Shown here: positions 34,173 through 43,076 of the stretch, piece by piece
Numbering within the stretch: position 1 is the stretch's first letter
How the letters are laid out: each line of letters opens with the position of its first letter
Source of the DNA: a bacterium
GTDB taxonomy: Bacteria > Desulfobacterota > Binatia > HRBIN30 > CADEER01
NCBI GenBank assembly: GCA_030430165.1
Contig: JAUIGL010000001.1
Location: 148,348-212,347, forward strand
Length of the DNA: 64,000 nt
Reading direction: 5' to 3'
Program-made: the position numbers and the translations under genes
The notes under the pieces: generated by a model
The model's database searches: none
What the model saw: only the letters and a program-made list of their open reading frames with translations
What the model was told of the DNA's origin: nothing

Positions 34173-35156
34173 CTAGTCGATTTCCTCTGCCAGGTGGCAG
34201 GCGACCAGGTGGCTCGGGTCGCCATCGAAGGGGCGCAGCTCGGGAACCTCGACACGGCAGACATCCTGGGCGAATCGGCATCGGGTGTGGAAGACGCATC
34301 CCGGCGGCGGATTCTTCGGGCTCGGCAGGTCGCCTTCTAGCCGTTCGCGTTCGCCACCGGCGCGCTGTGGTTCGAGGCGCGGCACGGCCGAGAGCAGGGC
34401 GCGCGTGTACGGATGCGCCGGGCGCTCGTAGAGCTGCCCCGAAGCCGCGAGCTCGACCAGATGCCCGAGGTACATGACGCCGATCCGGTCGGCGATGTAC
34501 TTCACCACAGTCAGGTCGTGCGAGATGAAAATGTAGGTGAGCGACAGTCGTTCCTGCAGCTCGCGCATCAGGTTGATGACCTGAGACTGAACCGACACGT
34601 CGAGCGCCGAGACCGGTTCGTCTGCCACCACCAGGCGCGGCTCGAGCACGAGAGCGCGAGCGATGCCGATGCGTTGTCGCTGGCCGCCGCTGAACTCGTG
34701 CGGGAACTTGTGCAGATCATCGGTGCGCAGGCCGACCAGCTCGACCAGCTCGCGAACCTTGCTCCGACGTTCCTCGCTGCTTCCCATTCCGTGAATCGCC
34801 AGCGGCTCTTCGAGGCAACGCTGGACGGACATCCGCGGGTTCAGCGAGCCGTACGGATCCTGGAAGACCATTTGCATCTCGCGATGCAGTTGCTTCAGCT
34901 CCTCGGTCGACAGGTGGGAGATCTCGTGACCGCGGAAGCGAATCGTGCCCGCCGTCGGTTCGTAGAGCCGCACGATCGCTCGACCGAGCGTCGTCTTGCC
35001 GCAACCCGATTCACCGACGATCCCCAGTGTCTCGCCCTCGTCGAGCGTGAAGGTGACGCCGCTGACCGCGTACACGGCGCCGACCCGGCGGCGCAGGACG
35101 CCCCCGGTGATCGGGAAGTGCATGTCGAGCGACTCGACCTCGAGTAGCTTCGTCAC
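34173..35156 (-). CDS. oppF: Oligopeptide ABC transporter ATP-binding protein (OppF/DppF)
   Basis: 327 aa. I choose the GTG at 35156 because it overlaps the oppD stop (GTGA) and GGAGG lies 8 nt ahead; a start at 35186 would add ten residues. Walker A is GESGCGKTT, the Q-loop FQDPYGSLNPR, the signature FSGGQRQRIGIA, Walker B LVVADEPVSALD and the switch His SHDL. The Cys-rich C-terminal oligopeptide_HPY region is present (CVFHTRCRFAQDVC), as in transporters with a [4Fe-4S] site. Length is typical. Confidence 0.94.
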   Translation of the reverse strand: MTKLLEVESLDMHFPITGGVLRRRVGAVYAVSGVTFTLDEGETLGIVGESGCGKTTLGRAIVRLYEPTAGTIRFRGHEISHLSTEELKQLHREMQMVFQDPYGSLNPRMSVQRCLEEPLAIHGMGSSEERRSKVRELVELVGLRTDDLHKFPHEFSGGQRQRIGIARALVLEPRLVVADEPVSALDVSVQSQVINLMRELQERLSLTYIFISHDLTVVKYIADRIGVMYLGHLVELAASGQLYERPAHPYTRALLSAVPRLEPQRAGGERERLEGDLPSPKNPPPGCVFHTRCRFAQDVCRVEVPELRPFDGDPSHLVACHLAEEID

Positions 35157-36154
35157 CCGCCGATCCTCCCGGCCACCAGATGACACGCCGCCTCGTGCCG
35201 CGAGCCTTCGTTGCGCGTCGGCACTGGTTCGATTGGCGGCGTTTGCTGGCGGCAGAGCTCCTCGACCCGCGGGCAGCGCGCGTTGAAGCGGCAGGCGGCG
35301 GGCATGTTGCCGAGACTCGGCACCACCCCCTTGATCGTCGCCAGCGGTTGAGATCGGTCGCTGTCGAGGCGTGGCACCGAGGCTAGTAGCCCGCGCGTGT
35401 AGGGATGCTGTGGGTCGGCGAATACCTCGGCGACGCTACCGCGTTCGGCGATTCTTCCCGCGTACATGATGGCGACGTCGTGCGCGCTCTCGGCGACCAC
35501 CCCGAGGTCGTGGGTGATCAGCAAGATCGAGGTGCCGCGTTCGCGCTGCAGCGCCACCATCAGGTCGAGAATTTGCGCCTGGATGGTGACGTCGAGCGCG
35601 GTCGTCGGCTCGTCTGCGATCAACAGCTCGGGTTCGCAGGCGATCGCCATCGCGATCATCGCCCGCTGCAACATTCCGCCCGAGAACTGAAACGGATACT
35701 CCCCGGCCCGCCGCGGCGCGTCCGGGATCCCGACTTTGCCGAGGATGTCGACCGCGGCGCGATTCGCCTCCCCGCGTGACAGTGAGCGGTGAATGCGAAA
35801 CACCTCGGCGATCTGCTCGCCGACGGTGAACACGGGATTCATCGCCGTCATCGGCTCCTGAAAGATCATCGAGATTCGGTTGCCGCGCACCGCTCGCATC
35901 TGCGCCGCCGACAAGTCGAGCAGATTCGTTCCGTCGAGCGTGATCGAGCCGCCGTCGATCGAGCCGACCTCGTCGAGCAGCCGCATGATCGACAGCGCGG
36001 TAACGCTCTTGCCGCAGCCCGACTCTCCAACCAGGGCGAGAGTCCGCCCGCGTTCGATCTCGAGGCTGATTCCATCGACCGCGCGCAGCACCCCGCGCTC
36101 GCTGCGGAACGAGGTGACGAGGTCGCGGATTTCGAGGAGTGGCGCCGTGCTCAT
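35153..36154 (-). CDS. oppD: Oligopeptide ABC transporter ATP-binding protein (OppD/DppD)
   Basis: 333 aa. Walker [11 protein letters not shown]-loop [11 protein letters not shown], signature [14 protein letters not shown], Walker [13 protein letters not shown] and switch THDLGV are in place. The C-terminal HPY region reads [15 protein letters not shown]. First gene of the minus-strand opp operon; its promoter should lie in 36155-36330, shared with the divergent BVMO gene. Confidence 0.94.
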   Translation of the reverse strand: MSTAPLLEIRDLVTSFRSERGVLRAVDGISLEIERGRTLALVGESGCGKSVTALSIMRLLDEVGSIDGGSITLDGTNLLDLSAAQMRAVRGNRISMIFQEPMTAMNPVFTVGEQIAEVFRIHRSLSRGEANRAAVDILGKVGIPDAPRRAGEYPFQFSGGMLQRAMIAMAIACEPELLIADEPTTALDVTIQAQILDLMVALQRERGTSILLITHDLGVVAESAHDVAIMYAGRIAERGSVAEVFADPQHPYTRGLLASVPRLDSDRSQPLATIKGVVPSLGNMPAACRFNARCPRVEELCRQQTPPIEPVPTRNEGSRHEAACHLVAGRIGG

Positions 36155-36326
36155 GGATTTCAGGACGAGATGCGGCCTCCACTACTACTGATGGTAAAAG
36201 CCCAAAGCGAGGAGGATCCGTAGCGGATGGTGGTGTAGTGAGAGGAATGGCGGCCTAGCAGCTCGATTCCGGGGGCTAAGCGGGCGGTTTTCGGGCGAAA
36301 GTAACGAATGGGCGCCCACTTGCTGC

Positions 36327-36341
36327 GCTGGTCAGACCAGC
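36327..36341. promoter_or_regulatory. 15-bp perfect palindrome GCTGGTCAGACCAGC upstream of the BVMO gene
   Basis: The site sits 43 bp before the BVMO start in the opp/BVMO divergent region. Its core TGGTCNGACCA has the form of operators bound by FadR-subfamily GntR regulators (TNGTNNNACNA). Related sites are at 38242, 52213 and 61991. A GGGCGCCC palindrome lies just upstream at 36310-36317. Confidence 0.5.
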
Positions 36342-36383
36342 CCGGGGGTTGAGTTCGGCGACGGGCGGTGCGCAGGAGAAGGG

Positions 36384-38048
36384 ATGACGAGCAAGAATCA
36401 GCCTCCGCGCGAGGGCGGATCGATCGAGCACTACGACGCGGTCATCATCGGAGCGGGTGTCAGCGGCATGTACGCGCTGCACCATCTGCGCGAAATGGGC
36501 CTCTCGGTGCGGGTGTATGACGGTGCCAGCGATGTTGGCGGCACCTGGTGGTACAACCGCTACCCGGGGGCGCGGGTCGACGGCCCCGGCAGTCCCTTCT
36601 ACTGCTACACCTTCTCCGAAGAGCTCATCGAAGAGTGGGACTGGGAGGAGACCCAGTCCGAGCAGTCCGCGGTGCTTGCCTACCTCGAGCATGTCGCCGA
36701 CAGGTTCGACCTGCGCCGCGACATCCAGTTCGAGACCTGGGTGCGAGACGCCCGCTACGACGAGGCGGCGCAACGCTGGACGGTAGAGACCAGTACCGGC
36801 GTTCGTGCCTGCGCGCAGTTTTTGATCTGCGCGGTCGGCGCGCTATCGACGGCCAACATGCCGGACATTCCCGGAATCCGTGATTTCGCGGGCGAGACCT
36901 ACCACACGGGACATTGGCCTCACCAGCCGGTTCAGTTCGAAGGGAAGCGTGTCGCCGTGATCGGCACCGGTTCCTCGGGGATTCAGGCGATCCCCGAGAT
37001 CGCCAAAGAGGCGGCGCACGTCACGGTGCTGCAGCGCACGCCGCAATTTGCCTTCCCGGCAGGGAATCGGCCGATCACCGCCGAGGACATGGCGCACGCG
37101 AGAGCGAACTGGGACGACTTCCGCGCCAAGATGTATGCCAGCAACGGAGGCTTCCCGGCCGACCCCAACCCTTCGCGCTCCGCCCTCGACGACACCCCGG
37201 AGCAGCGGCAAGCGTTCTACGAGGAGCTGTGGCAGCGTGGCGGGTTCGGGTTCTTCCTCAAGCTGTACGACGACATTGCGATCAGCGAGGAGGCGAACGC
37301 CACGCTTGCCGATTTCGTGCGCGGCAAGATCCGCGCGATCGTGCGCGACCCGGAGACCGCCGACAAGTTGATGCCGGACCACTTCGTGATCACCAAGCGG
37401 CCGATTCTGGAGAACGGCTACTTCGAGTGTTTCAACCGCGACAACGTCGCCCTGGTCGACCTGCGCGAGGACCCGATCGAGCGGTTTACCGAAACCAGTG
37501 TGATCACCCGATCCGGCGAGCATCCCATCGACATGCTCGTCCTCGCCACCGGCTTCGACGCGATCAGCGGCTCGATGCTGCGGCTCAACCCGAAAGGACG
37601 TGGCGGCGAGAGTCTGAAGGAGAGGTGGCGCGACCGCTTCCACAACTATCTCGGTCTCGCGATCGCGGGCTTCCCCAACCTGTTCATGGTGCACGGCCCC
37701 GGGTCGCCCGGCGTGTTCTACAACATGCCGCTCGGTGCCGAGCGACAGCTCGACTGGATCGGCAACCTGATGCGCCATCTGCGCGACAACGGGAAGGGGG
37801 CGGCCGAGCCGACGACCGACAGCGAGACCGCCTGGGCCGGCGAAGTCAGTGCGATTGCCGATGCCACGCTCTTCCCCCGCACCGACTCCTGGTGGACCGG
37901 CGCCAACATCGAGGGAAAGCCCCGCTACTTTTCGGCATACCTGGCCGGCTCGATCTACTACGCGCGGCTCGCCGAGATCGCGGCCAACGACTACGACGGT
38001 TTCGTGTTGGAGCCGGCACACCGCGCAGACGACGCCAAGGCCTGTTGA
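36384..38048 (+). CDS. Flavin-containing Baeyer-Villiger monooxygenase
   Basis: 554 aa, ribosome site AGGAGAAGGG. FAD-binding GAGVSG is at 23-28, followed by ASDVGGTWWYNRYPGARVD, typical of cyclohexanone-type BVMOs. The BVMO fingerprint FxGxxxHxxxWP is intact (FAGETYHTGHWP, 168-179). The NADPH site VIGTGSSGIQ is near 194, and VLATGFDAISG marks the second FAD contact. It should insert oxygen next to a ketone using FAD and NADPH. Divergent from the opp operon and preceded by a perfect palindrome that may control one or both. Confidence 0.94.
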   Translation: MTSKNQPPREGGSIEHYDAVIIGAGVSGMYALHHLREMGLSVRVYDGASDVGGTWWYNRYPGARVDGPGSPFYCYTFSEELIEEWDWEETQSEQSAVLAYLEHVADRFDLRRDIQFETWVRDARYDEAAQRWTVETSTGVRACAQFLICAVGALSTANMPDIPGIRDFAGETYHTGHWPHQPVQFEGKRVAVIGTGSSGIQAIPEIAKEAAHVTVLQRTPQFAFPAGNRPITAEDMAHARANWDDFRAKMYASNGGFPADPNPSRSALDDTPEQRQAFYEELWQRGGFGFFLKLYDDIAISEEANATLADFVRGKIRAIVRDPETADKLMPDHFVITKRPILENGYFECFNRDNVALVDLREDPIERFTETSVITRSGEHPIDMLVLATGFDAISGSMLRLNPKGRGGESLKERWRDRFHNYLGLAIAGFPNLFMVHGPGSPGVFYNMPLGAERQLDWIGNLMRHLRDNGKGAAEPTTDSETAWAGEVSAIADATLFPRTDSWWTGANIEGKPRYFSAYLAGSIYYARLAEIAANDYDGFVLEPAHRADDAKAC

Positions 38049-38075
38049 GGGCCGCCGCCGGTCAGACCCGACCGG

Positions 38076-38223
38076 GGTCGGACCATCGCAACTATTTGAA
38101 TTTCTTGCCGATTCGTCTTCTCGAGGGGCAATAATCGACCTTAAACCCTCCATTTTGCCGTGGAAATGGACGGTTTAACGGTGCGCGTTCTACCCGGGTC
38201 GGCGGGACGCCTGCCGGAACCCG
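38076..38223. repeat. Intergenic hairpin repeat, copy 1 (about 148 bp)
   Basis: It shares roughly 80% identity by eye with 52214-52361. Core: TTAAACCCTCCA (38141-38152) pairs with TGGACGGTTTAA (38167-38178) with one mismatch. It begins with a GGTCNGACC site and ends at GGAACCCGA. It follows the BVMO stop, so it could terminate that transcript; the A-run/T-run flanks would suit termination in either direction. Confidence 0.65.
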
Positions 38224-38241
38224 ACCGACAGCCATTTGTGC

Positions 38242-38252
38242 TGGTCAGACCA
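38242..38252. promoter_or_regulatory. TGGTCAGACCA palindrome upstream of the HTH/HATPase gene
   Basis: It shares TGCTGGTCAGACCACGC with the reverse complement around 61991-62001. It lies 78 bp before the start at 38330. Confidence 0.45.
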
Positions 38253-38270
38253 CGCTAGTCGGAGCAACAG

Positions 38271-38330
38271 TGAGGTGATCGTCGACTAACCGCCTCGCCA
38301 GAGTGAGGTGATTATGGCACAATCGCCTCA
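38271..38330 (+). promoter_or_regulatory. Two operator-like repeats TGAGGTG-N13-CGCCTC over the start of the HTH/HATPase gene
   Basis: Copy 1 has TGAGGTG at 38271-38277 and CGCCTCG at 38291-38297; copy 2 has TGAGGTG at 38304-38310 and CGCCTCA at 38324-38330. The half-sites are inverted (one G-T mismatch), the inner spacing is identical, and the copies are 33 bp apart, three helical turns. Copy 2 ends on the A of the ATG. This is what an autorepressor operator pair would look like. Confidence 0.6.
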
Positions 38331-39349
38331 TGGGAGGTCGCGCCGACAGGCTCCGCCGGCTGGTCGAGGCCCGCGGCACGGTTGCCAATCGAGAGGTCGC
38401 CGCCGATCTCGGGATCTCGGCGGCGACCAGCCATCGTCTCTTGAGCGCCTTGGTGACCAGCGGAGTTCTGGAGCGCTTCGGCCGGGGACGTTCGGCCCGC
38501 TATCGGTTTGCCACGGTGCGCCGGCGGTTTCGGCGCAGCGGTCTGGACGAATCCGCTGCCTGGCAGGAAGTCGAGCAGCGCATCAACACGATCCAACCCC
38601 TCGGCCGCCGCGAAGCGGACAGCCTGGCCTACGCGGCCAGTGAAATCATCAACAACGCGATCGACCACTCCGGTGGTACCTGGGTAGAGGTGTCGGCCTC
38701 GTTTGGAGCGGGAGGGGCGACCGAGGTGGAGGTGCGCGACAACGGAGTCGGCGCGATCCGCCGCATCTGTGAAGACTTCTCCTATGCTTCCGCGCACGAC
38801 GCGATCGTCCAGCTGGAGAAAGGGAAGCTGACCAGCGACCCCGCCAACCACAGCGGCGAGGGGCTCTTCTTTTCGTCGAAAGCCGTGTCTCGGTTTCGAC
38901 TCGAGAGCCAGGAGGTGACATGGCTCGTCGACAATCTCGTAGGCGACAGTGCGATCGGACCATCCGATCTACGCAAGGGCACGCGCGTCACGTTGGAGGT
39001 GGTCGCCGGGCGAGTTCCCTGGATTACGGAGGTGTTCGCCGAGTACACCGACGCGGAGGATCTGTCCTTCGACAAGACGCGAACGACCATCAAGCTCGCG
39101 GCCATGGGGCCGAGGTTGATCTCCCGCTCGCAAGCCAAGCGCGTGGTTGCCCGCCTGGAAAACTTCAAACGGGCCGTCCTCGACTTCTCATCTGTCGAGC
39201 TGGTCGGCCAGGGGTTCTGTGACGAAGTATTCCGCGTCTTCGCTCTGCGCCATCCGCAGATCGAGATCGAGCCTTGCGGAATGAACGAGCACGTCGCCTT
39301 CATGGTCGCCCGCGCCCGAGCTGCCGCAGCCCAACAGGGGGAAGGCTAG
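38330..39349 (+). CDS. Winged-HTH / HATPase_c / DUF4325 (STAS-like) regulator
   Basis: 339 aa. Residues 1-65 are a helix-turn-helix (VANREVAADLGISAATSHRLLSALVTSGVL). Residues ~75-215 are a GHKL ATPase: N-box EIINNAIDHSGG, G1 box VRDNGVGAIRRI and G2 box NHSGEGLFFSSKAV. Residues ~235-335 match DUF4325, a STAS-like domain (LDFSSVELVGQGFCDEVFRVF, HPQIEIEPCGMNEHVAFMV). The combination resembles an anti-sigma/anti-anti-sigma switch fused to its own DNA-binding head. It is preceded by paired inverted repeats overlapping the ATG, suggesting autoregulation. No partner gene is adjacent. Confidence 0.85.
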   Translation: MGGRADRLRRLVEARGTVANREVAADLGISAATSHRLLSALVTSGVLERFGRGRSARYRFATVRRRFRRSGLDESAAWQEVEQRINTIQPLGRREADSLAYAASEIINNAIDHSGGTWVEVSASFGAGGATEVEVRDNGVGAIRRICEDFSYASAHDAIVQLEKGKLTSDPANHSGEGLFFSSKAVSRFRLESQEVTWLVDNLVGDSAIGPSDLRKGTRVTLEVVAGRVPWITEVFAEYTDAEDLSFDKTRTTIKLAAMGPRLISRSQAKRVVARLENFKRAVLDFSSVELVGQGFCDEVFRVFALRHPQIEIEPCGMNEHVAFMVARARAAAAQQGEG

Positions 39350-39416
39350 TCCGGCGCTACCTAGAGTCGCCCACGTCGCTCCTGCGTCCCCAAAGCGTCG
39401 GGAGCCGCCGGCGAAA

Positions 39417-42400
39417 TCAAGAATAGATTCGGTCGGTGGTTGGGCCGAGCTCGGCGAGGAGCGCCCGAGCGTCGGTTACGGCGCGCATCTCGCTCCCCTC
39501 GGTCAGGTCGGCTTCTGCCGCGGCGAGGAGGTCGAAGGCTGCTCGCCTGCGACCCTGCCTCGCCCACAAACTGGCCAAGGAGTGCGCGGCCCTAAGCGCG
39601 AAAACCTTTGCGCCCTGGCCTTGCGCGACGCGTAAGGCGCGGATGAGCTCCGCCTCGGTCTCGTCGAACGCCTGGGGATCGGTGGTCAGCCGAATCTCGG
39701 CTCGCAGTCGAATCAGCTCGGCGTCGGCGAGGTGTTGGTCTTGCAGCTCGGCCTGTGCGTTGGCGAGGTCGATGACGCCGATCGCCTCGTCGATGCGTCC
39801 GGTCTTGAAGAGGGCGTCGGCGAATACGAAGAGGGCGGCCGGAGTGCCGAGGCCGTTGCCGATCAGAGCCAGTTCCTCGACAGCTTCTTGCACCTGGGCG
39901 ATGCCTTCCTCGGCTTGCCCTAAATCGACCATCGCTGCGCCGTGGAACAGCCGAGCGCCGCTCAGCCAGAACGGAAAGCCAAAGTTGCTCGCCAGCTGAA
40001 TCGCCTCTTCCATCACCACCCGCAGCTCGTCGAAATCGCGTCTCTCGAAGCGGATGATTCCGGCCTCGAAAAGGATGTTGACGAGGGTGAGCGGGTGGTT
40101 GACGGTCCGCGCCAGCTCGATCGAGCGGTTGCTCAGTCGCACCGCCTCGTCGACCCTGCCCAGGTAGAGGTGGCAGACCGCCGCATAGGAATGTGCTGCG
40201 ACGCCCCGGTCGAACCCGACCAGGTACCCGAAGGTCGCTTCCTGGGTGGGGTCATACAGCGCCATGGCTTTATCGAGGTGGTCCAGCGCATCGACGAAGT
40301 TACCTTGAAACAGCAGCGGAGTGCCGGTGCAGACGTGCGCGATGAGCCGGTCGAAGGTGTCTCCGCTCCGTTCGGCTGCGGTGAAAACCTCGTCGGCGAT
40401 CTCGAGTGCCGTTCCGATCTCCCCGCGCATCAGAACCGACGCCGACAGGCCTTCGATTACCCGCGCCAGATCCGGCGAATTGCCGATACTGCCGGCGAGG
40501 GTGCGAGCTCGAACGAAGATCTCCTCGTACTCGGGATTGGTATATCCTCGCGCCGCGGAGAATGGCCCGGCGAGCGCCATCTGTAAGGCGAGCTCGTGCT
40601 GTCGCCGCTCGTCGCTACTCGGCTCGGCCTCGACCAGCGCGAGAGCTCGCTGCAAATGACCGATCGCTTCTTCGTTGGCCGAGCGCTCGGCAGCGCTCTC
40701 GCCGGCTCGCTGATAGTACTCCACGGCTTTGCGCGGCTCGTTTGCCAGGTCGTAGTGTCGCGCGATCACCTCGGGGCGGGACGTCACGTACTCCGGAAAC
40801 TCACGCTCCATCACCTCGGCGATTCGAGCATGGCGTTGCCGTCGGGTTCGCTTGAGCAGCGATTGGTAGGCGGTCTCCTGGACCAGCGCGTGCTTGAAGA
40901 CGAAGGTTGCGTTGGGAAGCTCGTTTCGGACGAAAGCGATTCCTGCCTCGGCAAGCCGGCCAAGCTCGCGCTGCAGCGCCGAATCGTCGAGCTCCGATAC
41001 TGCGGAGAGCAGCGGGAAGTCGACCTCGCGTCCGACGACTGCCGCGGTCTGTGCGACGCTCTTTGCCGGGCCGAGTCGATCGAGGCGCGCCATCAAGGAG
41101 TCGGCGAGCGTCTCGGGGATGGCCTCGACGCTGCGAGGACTGTCGGTGTCGATCATCGACCTCACCAGCTCTTCGGCGTAGAGCGGCACGCCGTCGGAGC
41201 GAGCTGCAAGCGCGTCGAGCGTGCCGCTCGGCATTGTCTCTGCGGCGACGCTTTCGAGCATCTGCCTGACTTCCGTGTCGCCGAGACGGCCGACGTCGAT
41301 GGTCGCTGCGTGCTCGGTTGCCTGCCACTGCGGCGAGAACTCGGGTCGCGCGGTGGCCAAGAGCAGCAGCCCTGCGGGCGGCTCGTCGGCGATGAGGTTG
41401 TCGAGAAGCTCCAGCGTCGAGGGGTCGCACCAGTGCAAATCCTCGATGACCAAGACGGTAGCTTGGGTGGCACTGATCCGGCCGATCCAGGTGCTCAAGA
41501 GAGCAATCGTTTTGCGTCGTTGCAGCTCAGGGCTGAGCTGAAGTCGAGGTGTCGCGGCGATTCCGAGGAGCTCGGCCAGCAGAGATACGTTTTCGCTCGA
41601 AGCGAGCTCGCCGAGACCGCGCTCGATCTTCGTCAGCTTTGCCGTCGGTGCATCGCCCGAAGCAAAGCGGAGTCCCTGGCCGACCAGCGCGACGACCGGG
41701 AAGAAGGACGTACCGGTGGTGTAGGGGGTCGCGCCGGACTCCAACCAGGCATAGTCGGCTTTCGGTAGTCGGCGGCGCCACTCCTCGACCAGGCGGGACT
41801 TTCCGATGCCGGGTTCGCCGCGCACCAAGATGCTGCGACCCTGGTTGCGAACGGCTGACCACGCTCGCGCAATGTGTGCGAGCTCGGTGGCGCGACCGAC
41901 GAAGGGAGTCGCTGTGCCCTCCCTGGCCGAGAGGCGTCCTCGTGCCCCGCTCGGCCCTACGACACGGTGCAGCGCCAGCGGATCTCCGCCTCCCCCGATC
42001 GGCGGCGCACCGGCGTCTTGGGTGAGAAACAGGCCGGCGATCAGCCGTCGCGTCGTTGCCGACACCAAGACGCAGCCGGGGTCGGCCGCGTCCTGCACGT
42101 GGGCGGCGAGGTGCGGCACGTCACCCAGCGCCAGCGCTTCGCTCTTTTCGCCGCTGCCGATGTCGCCGATGACGACGGTACCGGTGTGGAGACCAACCCG
42201 TGCGGCGAGGCTGACTCCGAAGTTGCGGTCGATGTTGCCGCCGAGCTCGTCGAACCCAGCAACCAGATCGAGACCGGCCCGCACCGCGCGCGCGGCGTCG
42301 TCTTCGTTGGCGCGCGGATAGCCGAAATAGGCTACCAGGCCGTCGACCAGGTATTGGGACACGTGGCCGTCATGGCGTTCGACGATCCGGGCGGCCAGCT

Positions 42401-42839
42401 CCTGGTATGCCTGGACGACGCTGCGCAGATCCTCGGGGTCGAGGCGCCTGGCGAGCTCGATCGGGCTGCCCAGATCGCAGCGCATCACCGTCAGCTGACG
42501 CCTCTCGGGTTCGGCGCTGGCGAGCGTATCGATCGAGAAGCGATAGCCGCGACGGGGGATGGTGGTGAGGAATCGGTCTGCCTCGGCGCCGAGGGCGACC
42601 CGGATCTCCCGGATGCAGACCCGCAACACGGTCGAAGTGACCACCGTGTCGGGCCAGACGGCGCGCCGCACCTCGTCGCCCGGCACCAAGCGGTTGGGAT
42701 TCTCGGCCAGGTATTGCAGGACCGCGAACGACTTGGGGCGCAGCGTGCGGACTTCGTCCCGGTGGCGGAGCTCGCGCAGCGTCGGGTCCAGTCGGAAGTC
42801 ACCGAAGAAGATCTGGTCGGGAGAGGAGGCGGTCGGCAT
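39417..42839 (-). CDS. Winged-helix / class III cyclase / AAA ATPase / TPR signal-integration regulator
   Basis: 1140 aa from the ATG at 42839 (an ATG at 42881 and GTG at 42902 are in frame). Order: OmpR-type Trans_reg_C (FFGDFRLDPTLRELRHRDEV, DTVVTSTVLRVCIREIRVALG, IPRRGYRFSID); class III nucleotide cyclase domain with both metal-binding Asp (RCDLGSP; YLVDGLVAYFGYP) and GLHTGTVVIGDIGS; AAA/STAND ATPase with Walker A VRGEPGIGKSRLV and Walker B VLVIEDLHWCDPS; then ~450 residues of TPR-like helices. Known members are signal-responsive transcription regulators; cyclase activity is unproven. It is divergent from the secreted-protein operon at 43077, which is its likely target. Confidence 0.85.
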   Translation of the reverse strand: MPTASSPDQIFFGDFRLDPTLRELRHRDEVRTLRPKSFAVLQYLAENPNRLVPGDEVRRAVWPDTVVTSTVLRVCIREIRVALGAEADRFLTTIPRRGYRFSIDTLASAEPERRQLTVMRCDLGSPIELARRLDPEDLRSVVQAYQELAARIVERHDGHVSQYLVDGLVAYFGYPRANEDDAARAVRAGLDLVAGFDELGGNIDRNFGVSLAARVGLHTGTVVIGDIGSGEKSEALALGDVPHLAAHVQDAADPGCVLVSATTRRLIAGLFLTQDAGAPPIGGGGDPLALHRVVGPSGARGRLSAREGTATPFVGRATELAHIARAWSAVRNQGRSILVRGEPGIGKSRLVEEWRRRLPKADYAWLESGATPYTTGTSFFPVVALVGQGLRFASGDAPTAKLTKIERGLGELASSENVSLLAELLGIAATPRLQLSPELQRRKTIALLSTWIGRISATQATVLVIEDLHWCDPSTLELLDNLIADEPPAGLLLLATARPEFSPQWQATEHAATIDVGRLGDTEVRQMLESVAAETMPSGTLDALAARSDGVPLYAEELVRSMIDTDSPRSVEAIPETLADSLMARLDRLGPAKSVAQTAAVVGREVDFPLLSAVSELDDSALQRELGRLAEAGIAFVRNELPNATFVFKHALVQETAYQSLLKRTRRQRHARIAEVMEREFPEYVTSRPEVIARHYDLANEPRKAVEYYQRAGESAAERSANEEAIGHLQRALALVEAEPSSDERRQHELALQMALAGPFSAARGYTNPEYEEIFVRARTLAGSIGNSPDLARVIEGLSASVLMRGEIGTALEIADEVFTAAERSGDTFDRLIAHVCTGTPLLFQGNFVDALDHLDKAMALYDPTQEATFGYLVGFDRGVAAHSYAAVCHLYLGRVDEAVRLSNRSIELARTVNHPLTLVNILFEAGIIRFERRDFDELRVVMEEAIQLASNFGFPFWLSGARLFHGAAMVDLGQAEEGIAQVQEAVEELALIGNGLGTPAALFVFADALFKTGRIDEAIGVIDLANAQAELQDQHLADAELIRLRAEIRLTTDPQAFDETEAELIRALRVAQGQGAKVFALRAAHSLASLWARQGRRRAAFDLLAAAEADLTEGSEMRAVTDARALLAELGPTTDRIYS

Positions 42840-43076
42840 CAGGGTTGTTCTGGGAGGTGGGTGGACCCTGTCTTTTAACATTAATGGTCCGCAGAGCCAC
42901 ACTTCCGCCGTGTGCGCTGCTCCGAGGCGACTGCGGGTTTCCGAAGTCTACTCGGGCGCTGGGGCCGCCGACGCAACTTGAACGCTAACTTGAACGGATA
43001 CGGCTCGCTTGCGTCTTGCGACGACAATTCACGGCTACGTAGGTTGCAGCCCACGATCGCACTGGACGCCAATCGA
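42840..43076. promoter_or_regulatory. Divergent promoter region between the STAND regulator and the secreted-protein operon
   Basis: 237 bp without a gene. An AT-rich island TTTTAACATTAATGG at 42872-42886 contrasts with the GC-rich surroundings and could serve as a -10 region. I cannot assign boxes confidently. Confidence 0.35.

Noticed and set aside
32724..34340. 538-codon plus-strand frame opposite oppA
   Set aside because: Antisense shadow; oppA has the full SBP_bac_5 signature.
40596..42878. Long plus-strand frames opposite the cyclase/AAA/TPR gene
   Set aside because: Leu/Arg/Gly-rich shadow translation without motifs; the minus-strand domains are intact throughout.
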